Origin: Saccoglossus kowalevskii
Taxonomy: Eukaryota; Hemichordata; Enteropneusta; Harrimaniidae
Reading direction: 5' to 3'
Assembly (NCBI RefSeq): GCF_000003605.2
Contig: NW_003123414.1
Span: 20,729-48,366, forward strand
DNA length: 27,638 nt
Shown: piece after piece, positions 11,417 through 24,800 of the stretch
How the letters are laid out: each line of letters begins with the position of its first letter
Position numbering within the stretch: position 1 is the stretch's first letter
Notes under the pieces: model-generated
What the model was told of the DNA's origin: nothing
The model's database searches: none
The model's input: the letters and a program-made list of their open reading frames with translations, nothing else
Translations under genes and position numbers: made by a program

Positions 11417-11512
11417 TATCCAATGCATGTCACTGTGACAGACAACTATTAGTTAATTCACGTATCACACCTGATTATCCACTAAAGAGCCGAAAATAGG
11501 AGTCACACTATT

Positions 11513-11588
11513 ACGCAACGAACGGCAGACATCTGTGGACGTCATAAACATTTCATAAACTGAGGTACAACTCTGCCGTTCGCTGTAT
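11513..11588. repeat. Inverted repeat able to form a hairpin
   Basis: cgaacggcaga (11519-11529) and tctgccgttcg (11572-11582) are exact inverted repeats of 11 bp with a 42-nt spacer, and weaker pairing extends outward. It lies in intergenic DNA just right of the gap. A transposon remnant is the likeliest reading. Confidence 0.55.
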
Positions 11589-11857
11589 TAAAGTTCAACG
11601 TAATGCGCCAAGAATAAAATTGCGTATCTTCGAACTTTTAAACCATAAAATATATATTTATATATATTAGTCTTCCAATAGAATCATAATAGTTATTGTA
11701 ACATTTTAGTAAGCCTTGCCATACAGGTTTTGGTTAATAATTAATGAGCATATTCTATTTGCTGAGAGAAATGTCTACTCCACAGTTCATCTGAAAAGGT
11801 GATTCGCTATTGGATGCTCTTCTGTACCAATCACATCAATGCTGCTATGCGTATTTG

Positions 11858-12134
11858 CAGAGGCGGCGGCACGGAATTTTGTACGGGGGGGGGGGGCTAT
11901 GGGCGAGATCTGCTCACCAACCTTGCGCCGAAAGGCTCAACCTTACTAGGGGATCCGGGGCATGCTTCTCCTTAAAAAATGTTGAACTCTAGACCCATTG
12001 AAACGCCATTTCCTGCATTTTGAGCAGCAAATTTTGCTGACACAAATGATTTAAACTTGATTTTGAAAGGACGACGCCCCAATTTATTTTTCGAGGGGCG
12101 ACCGCCTCTCTGCCCCCTACGCTGCGGCCACTAG
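11858..12134. repeat. GC-rich repeat-like insert with G12 tract
   Basis: Left end cagaggcggcggcacgg; right end, read on the other strand, agtggccgcagcgtagg: weakly similar inverted ends. Inside are G12 (11885-11896), ggatccggggcatgcttctc, and gaggggcgaccgcc near the right end. Composition contrasts sharply with the AT-rich flanks. The bounds and the mobile nature are inferred; no target-site duplication is clear. Confidence 0.5.
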
Positions 12135-12306
12135 TTTGCCTTCAATTATTGTTGCTTCCATGCTTCAGTTCAATGAACAAAAAGTTATTAAAAAGTAAAA
12201 TGATCACCAAGACGAACATTTCTGAGACATATGTAACGATTACAATTAGCATATTGGGGAAGCAATGAGTAACAACTAAGAGAAGCAAATAAGATTTAAA
12301 TTCATA

Positions 12307-12312
12307 TTTATT
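12307..12312 (-). terminator. Candidate polyadenylation signal of the HELZ2-like gene
   Basis: AATAAA on the minus strand about 310 nt past the stop codon; another lies near 12085. The intervening sequence is AT-rich and shows no other open frame on this strand linked to the gene. The choice between the sites cannot be made from sequence alone. Confidence 0.35.
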
Positions 12313-12618
12313 TAGATCAATCACAATAATTTGTCTTATCAGAATATACTTATCATCAAAACTGTATAACAAATATACATATTTACACAAAATACAAAAT
12401 TAATAGCTTTAAATACAATATAACGATAATATGAGTCGAATAATTATATTCCTGAATAGTACAAATATACATATATATATATAAACATGTAAATTCTTCT
12501 CTTTGTACAAATATGGATGTATACAAAGAAGGTCACGGCGTAAGTAGAACGTTAAACTTTAAACGGAGATGTTCAATGATGTAAAATTAAAATCACAATT
12601 CATTAGAATTAATAACGT

Positions 12619-15600
12619 TCAGGTTTCAGGTGACGGAAAATTTCGTGCATCAACGCAGCAATTCTTCCGTCTGTATTCTTCAAGTAGTTTACGCCAGTTG
12701 TGGTCCGTTCGCAGCAAGTTCGCATTACCTGTATGTGCAATGAGAACATGGAATATTATTAAAGACAATTGTGGAATATTGTGTGAGTACATCTACAAAC
12801 GCAGATACAAACTGTCGATCTATATTTGTATGGTAAAATTACATTGTTTTTGTAACTGATTGTATCACGTAGCGAACTTATCAAGGTATATTCAATGCAA
12901 CCTTACCTTGACATCTTTTGATATGATAGAGCATAATAATGCCATATAAAGAGGATAAAATGTTAACTGACAAATGTTTTACTTGCCTATAATTATAAGT
13001 CCCTTCCTGGCCCTTGTAAGAGCCACGTTGATTTGATGTTCATCTGTTACAAAACCTAAATTCTTTTTCAGCCACCCCTTTGTTGGTCGCTCCTCAATTT
13101 CCCGTTGCGGTAAAGAACGAACTGTAGAGAGTATGATATAATCTTGTTCGCTACCTGGGAAGAGCAAAAATACAAAAAAAAATGAAAAGGTATCATTTAC
13201 GATGTGCAACATTTAACATGGACTTTCTATACATTAATGTTGCATAGATTTTTCTTTTTATCCATTATGACCGAGTCGTTACAGTGTATATAGTAATCTT
13301 GAAAACACACACCTTGAAAACCAATCACGGAATTAACGCCAATGCTTTGACAGTTGGCTCTTTTCAGTTCTCCTTTAATTTCGTGACATTGAGCTCGATA
13401 CTGTGATAGGATCTGTATCCGTGATGTTCGAAGGCTGTATCTTTTAGACATTATCTTTGCTATGCGGACCTGTTAAAGAGTTGTATTAAATATATGAATC
13501 TGAATCTGTGACATTTGTTAAACTAACAATACGTACTCCTATAATCTAAGACAATTTTAGTTGGGCATCATCGTATTTGCTAGCAATATGATATTTATAG
13601 ATAAGTTAAAATTGTGGAGAATTTACTCAAACTGGCGATGACAACAACTTGTCACTTTCAGACAAGAGCAATTAAATTTTGAGTAAACACAACCTAATTA
13701 GCAGTCCACATGTGACGTCAATGCTTCAACAACTTGACACAACTTACAACATCTTTCACTTCCTGTAAGTTTTTCTTTGACTGCTCACTTCCTTCGTCGG
13801 TAGTTACTTTCAGTGATTCCTCTCTGCCCACACAATGACAGAATACGGTTGGAACGTGTTTCCCTCCTGGCCACACGCCGTCCATTGTAGTTTTGAACTG
13901 TGATCTTTTCAAGACTGTTTCAGCTGTTTCAAGTTCCCCATCATAGAACTGGCTGTTTGGAAATTCACATATGGCATCGTGCTAGAAATATATAACATAT
14001 AAAACAATTCACACAGTTTATATTCTAAGCTGAATACATTATATACAAAAATAAGGCAGGGCTCATTGCTTAGTGAGATAAGTCCTCAATATACTTACCA
14101 TTCTATACTGCATTTTCAGTCTTATGAAGTGATTTTCATCGCAGTAACGCTCTAACAAAGACACTCCTAGTCCCATTTGACTTGATAAGTTGTGTGGAAC
14201 TATCGGTTGTAGTTGACGATGATCTCCAATAAGGACGACCTGTTCGGGCTTTGCTCTCACCAGTGGAACCAAAGTTTCCGGCTCTGTGCACATACCTGCT
14301 TCATCTATGATGCACTGCAGAATACCAAGTTTATCCAATCTCTTACTGGCTGCTTCTGAGCATGTGCAAAGTATGACGTCACATCCTATTAGTGCATCTT
14401 TCTCTGCCTTCTTAATGAGAGCCTTGTAATTCTCAATGTCTTGCTTTGATTGGGGAATTGCATTTCTGAATCGGCTGTCGAATTCTCTTATTTCTTTACC
14501 ACATTTAGATGATGCTTTTCTGATCACTCTATGCAAAGCAATATCATCAAGTGCCGGATTACTTTCGGCATTATTTCCTCTTTTGTATCGTGTAATATCG
14601 GTCAATCCTGGAACAGGGTAGTCTTTCCCCTCCATGCTCTTACTGTACATACGGATGGTATTCATATCAAACCGTTTAAGATAATCTGAATTAAAGAAGT
14701 TATTGTAGTAATGTAGTTATAGTAATTGTGATGGCATTGCAATTGGCAATGTCAGTGTATATTTGACAACAAAATAAGGCGTGTAAATTATGGAATGATT
14801 TGGACATTTTGTCATTATGTCATATATCCCTTAGTTATAATTGTAATAACGTTCATATATTCATTTCAAATTCTGTATTAATATTATTATACCTGCTGCG
14901 ACATCAACGGCTTTATTAGAAGGAGCACAGTATAGAATGCGTCCTCCTTTCATTGATGGTTCATCTCGATTTGACAATACAAAAGCATTGGCGAGATTGG
15001 CTGCCGTGTATGATTTACCAGTTCCTTTAAACAAAAAAATATAATGAACATTAATGAAAAGTACTACAAGTTGCTTCATAATAAATGTTCGACTTATTAT
15101 TGAAGTATAATATAATCAACATTAAATGCAAAATTGTTAGAAGAATGAATAAACGTACCCGGAGGTCCCTGAACAATTGTGAATTTGTTCTCCAATGACA
15201 TTTTGATAGCATGAATCTGGTCCTGGTTCAGACTTGGAAGGCCTTCTCTTCTGTTGGTAGACACTTTCATGACTAACCGTCGTAGGCTTTGTTGTCTGGG
15301 AACTAAGATGATATATAAATTTTAGGTATATTGTTAGAATGATGTGATATTACTACAACAATAACAAAATCACCCACAACGCCATGTTGGATAAATAGAA
15401 TGTATGCGAGATATGGTGTTAGATGAGAACAAAATCATCTCTAAATCAAACTTCATCCCAATGCATACAAGCACAGTTTATAAGAAAATCGAAAGTTGCA
15501 ATACTTTTGACATGCAGAGCTTTTCAGATCGCTATGTTTTCATGAAGCATTTCTTGCAATAATGCATGTTTATTTGATAGTATTCTTAACATCACAGCAT

Positions 15601-15868
15601 TACGACCAAACGATCTCAAGAAGATAGCCTAATGGTATATATAACAGCAGTTATGTACTCACTTGGACTCTTTGGTGGATGTCCAAGAGCAATCTGTTGT
15701 ACAAAGTCAGTTGAATCACCAAGCATTCGAACAGTATCTTGAACTCTCCTGTTACGAACAAAATAGTTAATTGATTTTAAAGAAGGGAATCCATCTACTA
15801 CGTACACGTGTTCAAGACAAGTGTTTAAAATGTTTTCATCAATGAATAACTCGATCATTCCAAATTTA
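12619..15868 (-). CDS. HELZ2: HELZ2-like exons 19-26: helicase domain 2 (UPF1-like SF1) and C-terminus
   Basis: Exon 20 ends and exon 21 begins inside Walker A (GPPG|GTGKS), a phase-1 split. Exon 21: ILYCAPSNKAVDV (motif Ia). Exon 22 (14099-14685): DVILCTCSEAAS, Walker B CIIDEAGM, motif III GDHRQLQPIV and the start of motif IV, KMQYRM. Exon 23: HDAICEFPNSQFYDGE. Exon 24: ILSQYRAQ and GVNSVIGFQG (motif V). Exon 25: DYIILSTVRS and motif VI HQINVALTRARKGLIIIG. Exon 26: NANLLRTDHNWRKLLEEY, ending SPET before TGA (12619-12621). All motifs are canonical, so an active 5'-3' RNA/DNA helicase is predicted. Exon 19 starts at 15868 (tttatttgag|T), the only acceptor in the right phase. Intron 25 uses a GC donor. 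Confidence 0.95.
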
Positions 15869-18800
15869 CTCAAATAAATGTAAGCTGCTCATAGTTTTAA
15901 CATTGTGGTGATGATTTCTAAGCAAAAAAATAATCAAACGCAACAGGATGTTAATTTAATGACAAGTTGAACTAACCTATCTGGTATTGATTTTTTAATA
16001 ATCTCAACAGTACATATTAGCTCCACTGACGACTGCTCACTTGTAAGACGTTGTTCTAAGATATTCACTGATGTGGATTTTAGTTTCATATCAACTATGA
16101 TGATTTCATCGTTACTGTCATCTTTTTTCTTTACTTGAACTCCTGATACAACACAGTGAGCAATCCAGCAGAAGTTCTTGTCAAAGAAAAGTGTGTCTCC
16201 ATTAGTGAACTTAGTATCTTCTTTGTTGACCGAAGATTGTTGACATTTTACACAAATGTAATCATGCCCTTGGTCACCATATGATTCGCGGAAAGTGGTG
16301 ATATGTCTACTTTCACAGAAGTTACTTGGTAAAAAGAAAGTGCCAATATACTCCCCTTGTGATGATACAGACCACGTGACTAACAAAGATTTGATGAAGA
16401 TATTTTCATTATGACGTACAGCAGACTCAGCAGCAGACATAGATAGTATTGGAAACCATCTATTCTGATAATTGTTAATTTTCCAACCATGTCGGTTTCT
16501 GAGAGGTGGCATCTTCTTCTCTGCATTCACACTGAAACAACCAACAGCATCTTTACGGTGTTCAATACAAATATCAAAATCCACTGATAGCTTCACAGAC
16601 TCTATACTTGGACTCAGTATACCACGACTATAGTGGCCACCGATCTGCAACTCCAATACATCACTCATTCGAAAATTGCCTGTAAAGCAGCATGGGTCAA
16701 TTCTATTTCCTTTCTTGTCTATTCTTTCCGAGGATATGTCATGGGTAACAGCATTTTCCCTGTTACATTTTCTTCTTTCTTGTTCCAGCTGAGTAATAAG
16801 CCTACGACTATTATGTTGATTCCCATGCAAAACGCTCATAATAAAGTTGTACCAAGTTTCAGTGGAGGTTGCGAAAGTGTGCCGCATTCGTTGCAATTGA
16901 ATTGTTGTGTTATTTCGTGTGGTTGGTTCGGCAACATTATTTTCACTAAGTTTAGAATCATAAATATGCTCTGACCAAGACAAGCTTAACAATTCTGCAG
17001 CTTCGTCATATTTTGGGTGTGTTGATACGTTCATCAGGCTTAATGGGATTTTTCGCTCAGATGACGGGATGCTTCTTACTCGTGGGATTTGCAGATCTAT
17101 AGAACTGTCATTAGCCGTTTCAACAACTGCCATTGCCTTTAAAGGTGTATTATGTACCTTCAATGCAAACTTCAATGCTCTACAGTCACTCTCAAAACAT
17201 TTCTGTTTGTCTTCAGTTTGGTTACACATGGTGCACATCTTCACTATTTCTTCCTTATTGTACGGTGACTCATCACCATGTATGGCTGCTATTACCATTC
17301 TTTGAATAACAAGGTCCATATATCGCCGTATTGGTGATGTGCATCTTACATAGACGGGACAGTTGAGTGTGAAATGTAGTTTCGTCTTATCAGGATCTGA
17401 ACATACATATTCTGCCTTCTCTTGAATTCCATAGAAATGTACGGCCATCAGGAAAAGTTGTGGGAAATTCTGATCTTCAAAAGCTATCTGTTTTAGTGCT
17501 TTAATGGATCCATCACTGTGAGCGTCTTTAATGGCTTCCCATACCTTGTCCATAATAACAAACTCACCATTAACCATATTTGCAGATATAGATGGTTTTG
17601 ATGAAATATTGATGCTACATTCCAAGACATTGTCAAATGAATCCAACCACTGCTCAAAGTGTTTGTTTTGAGGTTTGAGTTGGCGCCTTAAAGGTGTACA
17701 TGACGGGTACTTTGCCACTAGCATCTTAGCCACCTCTTTGTTCGTCATTATCATCATTTCTTCAACAAGTTGTTGGGCAAAAGGGGTGGTGTGAGGTTCT
17801 TCCCCATAACTTCCAGACTCTGTAAGGAGGTATGCCATGCCAAGTCTTTGTCTTCTCATCTTCTGTGCTAATTCATTCAAAGAGACAAGTTGTGAGCTAA
17901 TTTCATGGAACTCATCCTGTATGTTTCCAGACGTTATTATTCTCTCAGCTTCTTCATAAGATAATTGATGAACTGGCTTGATTTTTGTCTGGATGATGTC
18001 TTGTGATAATACATGGCCAGCTGTATTCACTTCAAACAAGTGTGATAAGGCATTCTTCTCAGTATTTGGTTGAAGACTGCAAGTAATTTCACTCAGTGAT
18101 CGAGGGAGCATATGAATTGGCCGTTCTTCTGGTGGATAGTATGAAGTTCCTCTTTTCCGAGCAGCCATATCAGCGCTGGAGTCAACTGGAACATGTGAGG
18201 CAACATCAGCAATGTGAACACCAATCCTGAAATTACCATTTTCTAATTTCTCTAGACTCAGAGCATCATCTAGATCTCGTGCATCACTTGGGTCAATAGT
18301 GAAAGTAGGTATAGCACATAAATCTCTTCTAACAGAATGGCTCTCAGCATTTGGTTCAAGAGTGGTCTTATTATCTTTAACATCATATTTTGCTTTGAGA
18401 ATGTTTAGTCCATTTTCAAGAGTGTTTCCCATTGGAAGAACATCTACAGCAACACACAATGGGTATCTCTTGTTTACATTCCAATTGAGGAATCGTGCAA
18501 TAAATATCTTCTGGGATCTTTCACTGGTTGTTACTTCTTCAATATGGTCTAGCTCAAAGTTTTGGAATCTTGTAATTCTGTAAATTGGTAGGCAGACGGC
18601 ATGCTTGTTTGTTTCTTTCCACTGTTGTCCTTTGTGCCAACTCATCTTGGGAAAATTTCCATTGATAGGAACCAAAAGGTTGTCACTATGCTCATCCAGC
18701 ATACATGCTATCTTCTTCATTCTTGGTTCTTCATGACGCTCCAAGATACCAACTACCTTCCCATATTTTATCTTTGTGTCATCTTTGTCATCGCCCATTT

Positions 18801-21800
18801 CATGTAATTCTTTCCTGTTTTCGTCCATTAGCTCAATAACAACAGTATCTTGATTCAAAGCTCGTCCTCGCTTAAGCTTGTTAGGAATGCGGATTTCGAA
18901 ATCAGGTTCTTCATCAAGTAGTGTAACTCTATCTTGTTCTTGCAGCCATGTTTCTAGTCGACATCTCTTATACTTATCCGACTGTGATGCCAGCATCTTT
19001 TCAAGGTCGTATTTTGGTAATTCCTTAAATAAAACGTCTTCATAGCTGTGTAAATGCTCGTCTCCCAGATATGGATTAAACAGAGACTCGTCTTCTTCAG
19101 AATTATAATCTGAATAGTCATTGGAACCCTCTTCTGAAAGGTAGTTGTAGTCATCATCATCATCATCATCAGATAATCGCTCATTTAATCGAGACTCTCC
19201 TTGGAAGAAATAGGTTTCAAGAATGAAAACTTCTGAATTAGTATTTCCATCTTCATTACAGGTAAAACTATTGTCTTGCGCATTGTATATTGATGTGATT
19301 TTAGCATCAAGTGGTCCCAATATTGGTGTAACTGATTTACAATTATCCACAGATGCCAGATGCTGTAATGAGTGTGTGTCATTACAGTGTTTCAAAATGT
19401 TATCACTGTCTATTGGGTCAGGATATGCAACGTAGAACTTTTTCTGCGCCCTGGACATTGAATAGACTAGTAAGTCCATATTATGTGTACCAATGATAGG
19501 TTGAGCAGAGAGTGAAAGTATAATAACCACAAACTCTTTTCCTGAAAACAAAACAAAAGCAAATTGGTTTATTCAATTTGATTAACATCATTAGCCAGAT
19601 GGTCAAACACATCATATGTTTGTGATAAGATATACACCATCACCTCGTAAAGAAAAAGCATAAAGTTAATTGATAGAATGTAAACTTGGTAACATTACCT
19701 TGAAATTCCTTGAGAGTATTGACAACAATTGGCATACCCTTGCTTGTAAACTCCATGTGCAGGCTGTATATCTGTTAAATAATTGATTTACATACATGAC
19801 TTTCTCTATAAATTAATAGAGGAAACAAGTACTTTCTAATGGTTAGTATTGATTCATTGAGATGATTTCACATAATCTATTGACAATGTACCTGATCATG
19901 ACATTCAACTATTATTCCAATACTCTTCTCTTTGAATTGTCCCCACTCTTCAGGCCAGTCATGATAAAGTTGGCTTACTCTGCCAGTGATATCAGATATC
20001 TATGAAGAAAACGTCGACAATTACAATATGAACACCTCAAATCACCTTTTTTACTTAAACGAATGTCACCATGAATATTAATCATCCTTAAATGTAGTTG
20101 GCGAATCAACAACATTAACATTTGCAGACCTCTATTTAAGAAGACAGATTGAGGCGAACACGTGCCCAACAGATCTCTAATATCAGAGACATATAAAGTA
20201 TTCAAGGTAAGTATAGCCTACCCAGTTACGTGGTTCATTGCCTTGTATTTGAGGTATAATTGCATGAATGGGTTCTGTTACATCATCAATTGAAGATTCC
20301 GCATTTCCAACAATCTTGATATTAGGGTACATATGTGTGTTCAAAAACCTTCTGATGCTCTCGGTATATCTATATACACGCTTAAGACATAGTGGTGTGA
20401 TAGAGTAATGGTAAAGAAATGACACAATTGCTGATTTACCTCCAAAATTACACGGCAAAACCTAAAGCAAAATATAAAATAATACTTACTATTAATTGTC
20501 AACAATTATTATATTTATCCATTCATTCACAGAAACAACGAATAAAATATGCTTCACTTTTTTGAAGAACTTACAGTTTCTATTTTCTGTGCCAAGTCTC
20601 CAACAATAATTGTTTTGCCAATTGAACTTGCCAACGCCTGACAAGGGATGATGGATTGATAGTCTATTTGATCAGCTTCATCAATGAATACATGAGTAAA
20701 TCTGTTAGCCATGCCATGTGACAGAAGAGAATGACAGTTATTGGCAGTTGTTATAATTATACGCCAGCGTGTGACATGCTCTTTTTTTGCTTCTTCCCAG
20801 GTCAATGAATATCTTTGGAGAGGTTCATCAATCACATTAAGTGGGGTGCCTTTGGGCAGCATCAGACGTATGGTATCTTGATATTTATACTTCTTTACAT
20901 ACTTAATGATATTAGCAAGGTGAACACTGGCACAACTGAAACATAAATGGAAAATGCATGTATGTGGGTTGTATGGTGATAACACGTAACAGTAACCTAT
21001 AGTCAGCATAACTATCTAACAGATTGAGTCTAGTCAAACTTACCTGATTGTGCTGGTAGATATCAGGATTGCATGCTTGTTATTGTTTCTTATGCGTTGT
21101 TCCAGAAGAATAGCTGTAGCTATATCAATGACAGTAGTTTTCCCACTGCCTGTGGGACCGAGTACCATTAATGGCGAGCAAGGCTCTGTTAACTTGGAAC
21201 AAATTGTGAGTAAAACTTTGGTTTGAATCTTGTCAAGATTATATCCATATATGTAACCTTCCTGTTGAGTATCAGATGGAATTGTCGCTGTTTCCATGAC
21301 TGTTTTAAAGTGTCTATCATCCACTGTTAATGAGTCTAGTCCATTCCAAATTGACTGAAACGAAGAATTGGCATCTGCACTAGTGAGTGGAACTTTTTCT
21401 GGAAATTCACGTTCGGGAATATAAAAACAATAGTTATTATTCCTAGTTAATAAAGCAATGTACTAATGCATACATGTATACATTAAAATATAAATGACAG
21501 AATATGATGTACACTACATAGAAGAAATATTATCTCTGTAGTGAACATGATTAAGCTAAACAATGGCCACAACCTTTAAGCCAGAAAATATAGATTTGTC
21601 CTTAATAATCTACTACCAACCTTAATACGGGGTTTAACAGAACCATCTCTTTCAGGCACAATTGTCGCCGTTGTTCATTGAAGTGGGAATATGACGAATC
21701 AGAAAAATTTCCATTTCTGAATAACTGATAATCCCACCAAGATATCATTTGGAATTTGTAGTATGGACATTCATGTTGTGCAACAGGTACCACATCTTGT

Positions 21801-24800
21801 CCATTTGAAGTATGGCATCCATGAGAGATGGGGTCATTGAAGAAGTCTATTAACACAGACTTTACATCAACATCGTCTTCTGTGAGGTGGATTTTCCCTG
21901 CATGAACTGCAAGTCGTTTTACAAGGAGGGGATGCTCGCCAAAGTCACAAATTACCCACTGATGGTAAACACCTTCATGTACTGACGAGAACTGAACGTT
22001 GATCCTGTAAACACTATTTTCACACATGGTACCATCTCCGTCAATGACTTGGTCATCAATTGGGTTTCCAGCATTATCTACAAACGTGAAAAACTGTCGA
22101 CATGGGTCCAAGAGTAAACCAACCTTGTTTAGTTGTTTCTGACAATGAAAAACATATTTGCAAAAAAATATTAATATAAACAGCTGAGAGGCGAGTAGGT
22201 TTGTAATAATGATGGAGAGTCATACTCTTCTTCTATCTGGTGCAAGATACATCCAATTTGCTACATGACAGCGTGCGTATACATACAATCACACGCACAC
22301 TAGCAATTTCAGAATTTCAATTATTGAACAATTACTTCAATTGTTTTTCGACAAATCAGATTATTGTTATGAAAGAATGCATTGTAATGCTACATTATTT
22401 AATTAATTAAAGCTCTTCCCATCCACCTAACTCCACTGCCCGAGGCTTGCAGGTAATTGCACATTAGTGGACCAATATGAATTCAAAATATAGTATAGGT
22501 GTAGTACAGATTTTAGTGTATATCTTACCTCTTTTGATGATATATTTAAAGATAAAGTATGCATAAATGTGTCACAGACTCGCTCGCTCAACTCAACTAA
22601 ATCCGAGGTCGTTGTATTCACAATTACACCACACAAATCTTCTTTTATCTGTTGAAATTAAACATACTTGTAATATAGCACACAGTAAGTAACATCGATG
22701 TGTGATGGCAAATAGCTTATTAAATAAATCATCAGGTTAACTTTGGTATATGACGTATAACATTTGAATGCATTTGTATTTGATACATTCAAACAAGATA
22801 TATTGTCTACTCACCACACTATGTAGGTCAACAGTTTGTTGTATGGCAGTCAATATTCCTCCTAAGTATACTGATTTGGAGTTTCTTTTTTGTTTCAGTT
22901 TCTTAATGTGTCTGTAATGTACTCTGTCTTTCCACTCCTTCAGTTCATCATCAGAATGTGCATAAGGACATAACACTGTGTTAACATCTGTGTCACCAAT
23001 ACTAGGGTTGAGAAATATAGAAAGTAGTTAGAATATGTGATTGTAGTTGGTGTCATCTCGGGAGCATTGTCGGATGTGACATATTGGCCAATTAAGATAG
23101 TGAAATGTCGATAGGTTTGGAGAAAATGCAAACTGTGTGAATAACAAAACGCTTACGAATTTCTTGTCCACACTTACTTTGGACATAACTGTAACTCTGA
23201 TATATTGTCGACACCCCAGGGTGGTGGCCGATAACACCAGAATCTATCACTATCAATATGTTGACGTCGACGATGTTCTATCGATCTACGATGGGCATCG
23301 AGATGTCGATAGGAGCTGAACCTCTTTGATGGACAGGTGACACAGAATATGCGGGGCACACTATGCATAACGGCTTCAAGTTTTGGTATTCGTTCATGTC
23401 TAATACTTGTTTCACCGTCGTTTCCATCTGAATAGTGTAAACTACTGCCATCGACGAGATTATCTCCGATTTTTCTGTCACTTGATGAAATAATTACCTC
23501 CTCAAGCTGTCCTAATGTGAAGACTAGTAAACGGATGTATATAATTATATTATATTAAATAAACGTATTAGATTTAACAAACTGGTTAAACTGGTATATT
23601 CGTATATATGCCATTGGTTATATAAGTTCACTAAACCGGAATAAGAATGAATGAACAGTCAACATACCATTATTAGTGAGTTGAAATTTCCATACACGAA
23701 TTTCTTCATTGCTATGAGGATGAGAACATGTTTTTTCTTCTGGGCAATTTGCAGCAAATCTACATATCCCTGATATTTTGGAAACACCATTCACCAATGG
23801 CCGTATGCGCATCCATTTTAGGCGCTCCGACTTTGTACATTTCACTAGACATGCTTTGTTATCCATGTTCCAGAGATGTGTTTCGTTTAGATTCTCACAG
23901 CAATCAGGGTTGACCTGACTTCGTACGCATTGCTGCCCATCTCTCCTCCAGCATGTTAAACAAACAAATTTCATTGGATATGGTAATGCTTGTTTTATCG
24001 TCTCGATACCTTTTAGCTCGGATGGCTTTCTTGTCATGAATGGTGACTGGTTACGAGTACCGCCAACTACTCTTAATTGTGGTCGGGAAGATGAAGCTGA
24101 ACTGGAGCTGATGACAGAATCGCTTTCAGAAATATTACCACTTTTACTACTCTCACCACTATTAGATGCCGCATTATTAACACGAATATTGTTTCTTCTT
24201 CTACTCTTGGAACGCGACTTGTTACCTGTAAAGTAATCATTGTCTCAATAGTGTTCTGACAATTGCATCGTTACGTCAACGAACGACAGATGAGTGCATA
24301 GTTCATATCATTTCTAATATTAAATAATCATTCTAACGGAGTTAAAAACAGAACATATCTGTTCTGGCATGAATACTGTGCAATGATTTACCTGATTTGG
24401 TTGGAGATTTTCTTAAATGTGTCTCTTCTCTTATTGGGGTACTGTTGGAATAGGGCTTGTGGTCTATTTTTTTCGGCATGTTATCGCATATTTGGCCATT
24501 CTTTGGTATATCTGAAAGAAATGTGACAAAAACATTATAAGAATCGTATTTTTGTTAAAATATCCCCCCCCCCCGATTAAGTGAAGTTACATTTCTGCAG
24601 ACATAATTTAGTTGAGATTTTCTAAATATTTCGTTTTTACTTGTCACAGTTCCAAGATTGAATCCCAGTCATTCCTCTATTGTGGTTTACATGGACAAAC
24701 ACATATTGTGAAAGTCATTTGACCTGACACGTGTCGTGAGTCGAATGGTGACATGTGTGCCAAGTTTGAAGGTCATTACTGTTTTTCCTCAACACTGAAC

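Noticed and set aside
10612-11499. Several long open frames on both strands
   Set aside because: They cross the N gap; the reading frame is made of undetermined bases.
11810-11992. Plus-strand frame beginning MDALLYQSHQ, superficially like a membrin N-terminus
   Set aside because: It starts at TTG, is on the wrong strand, and runs into the GC-rich repeat. The true GOSR2 first exon was found at 9742-9770.
15869-15890. Acceptors at ...gag and ...gcag before HELZ2-like exon 19
   Set aside because: They give the wrong phase from exon 18. The acceptor ending at 15869 (tttatttgag) gives the right phase.
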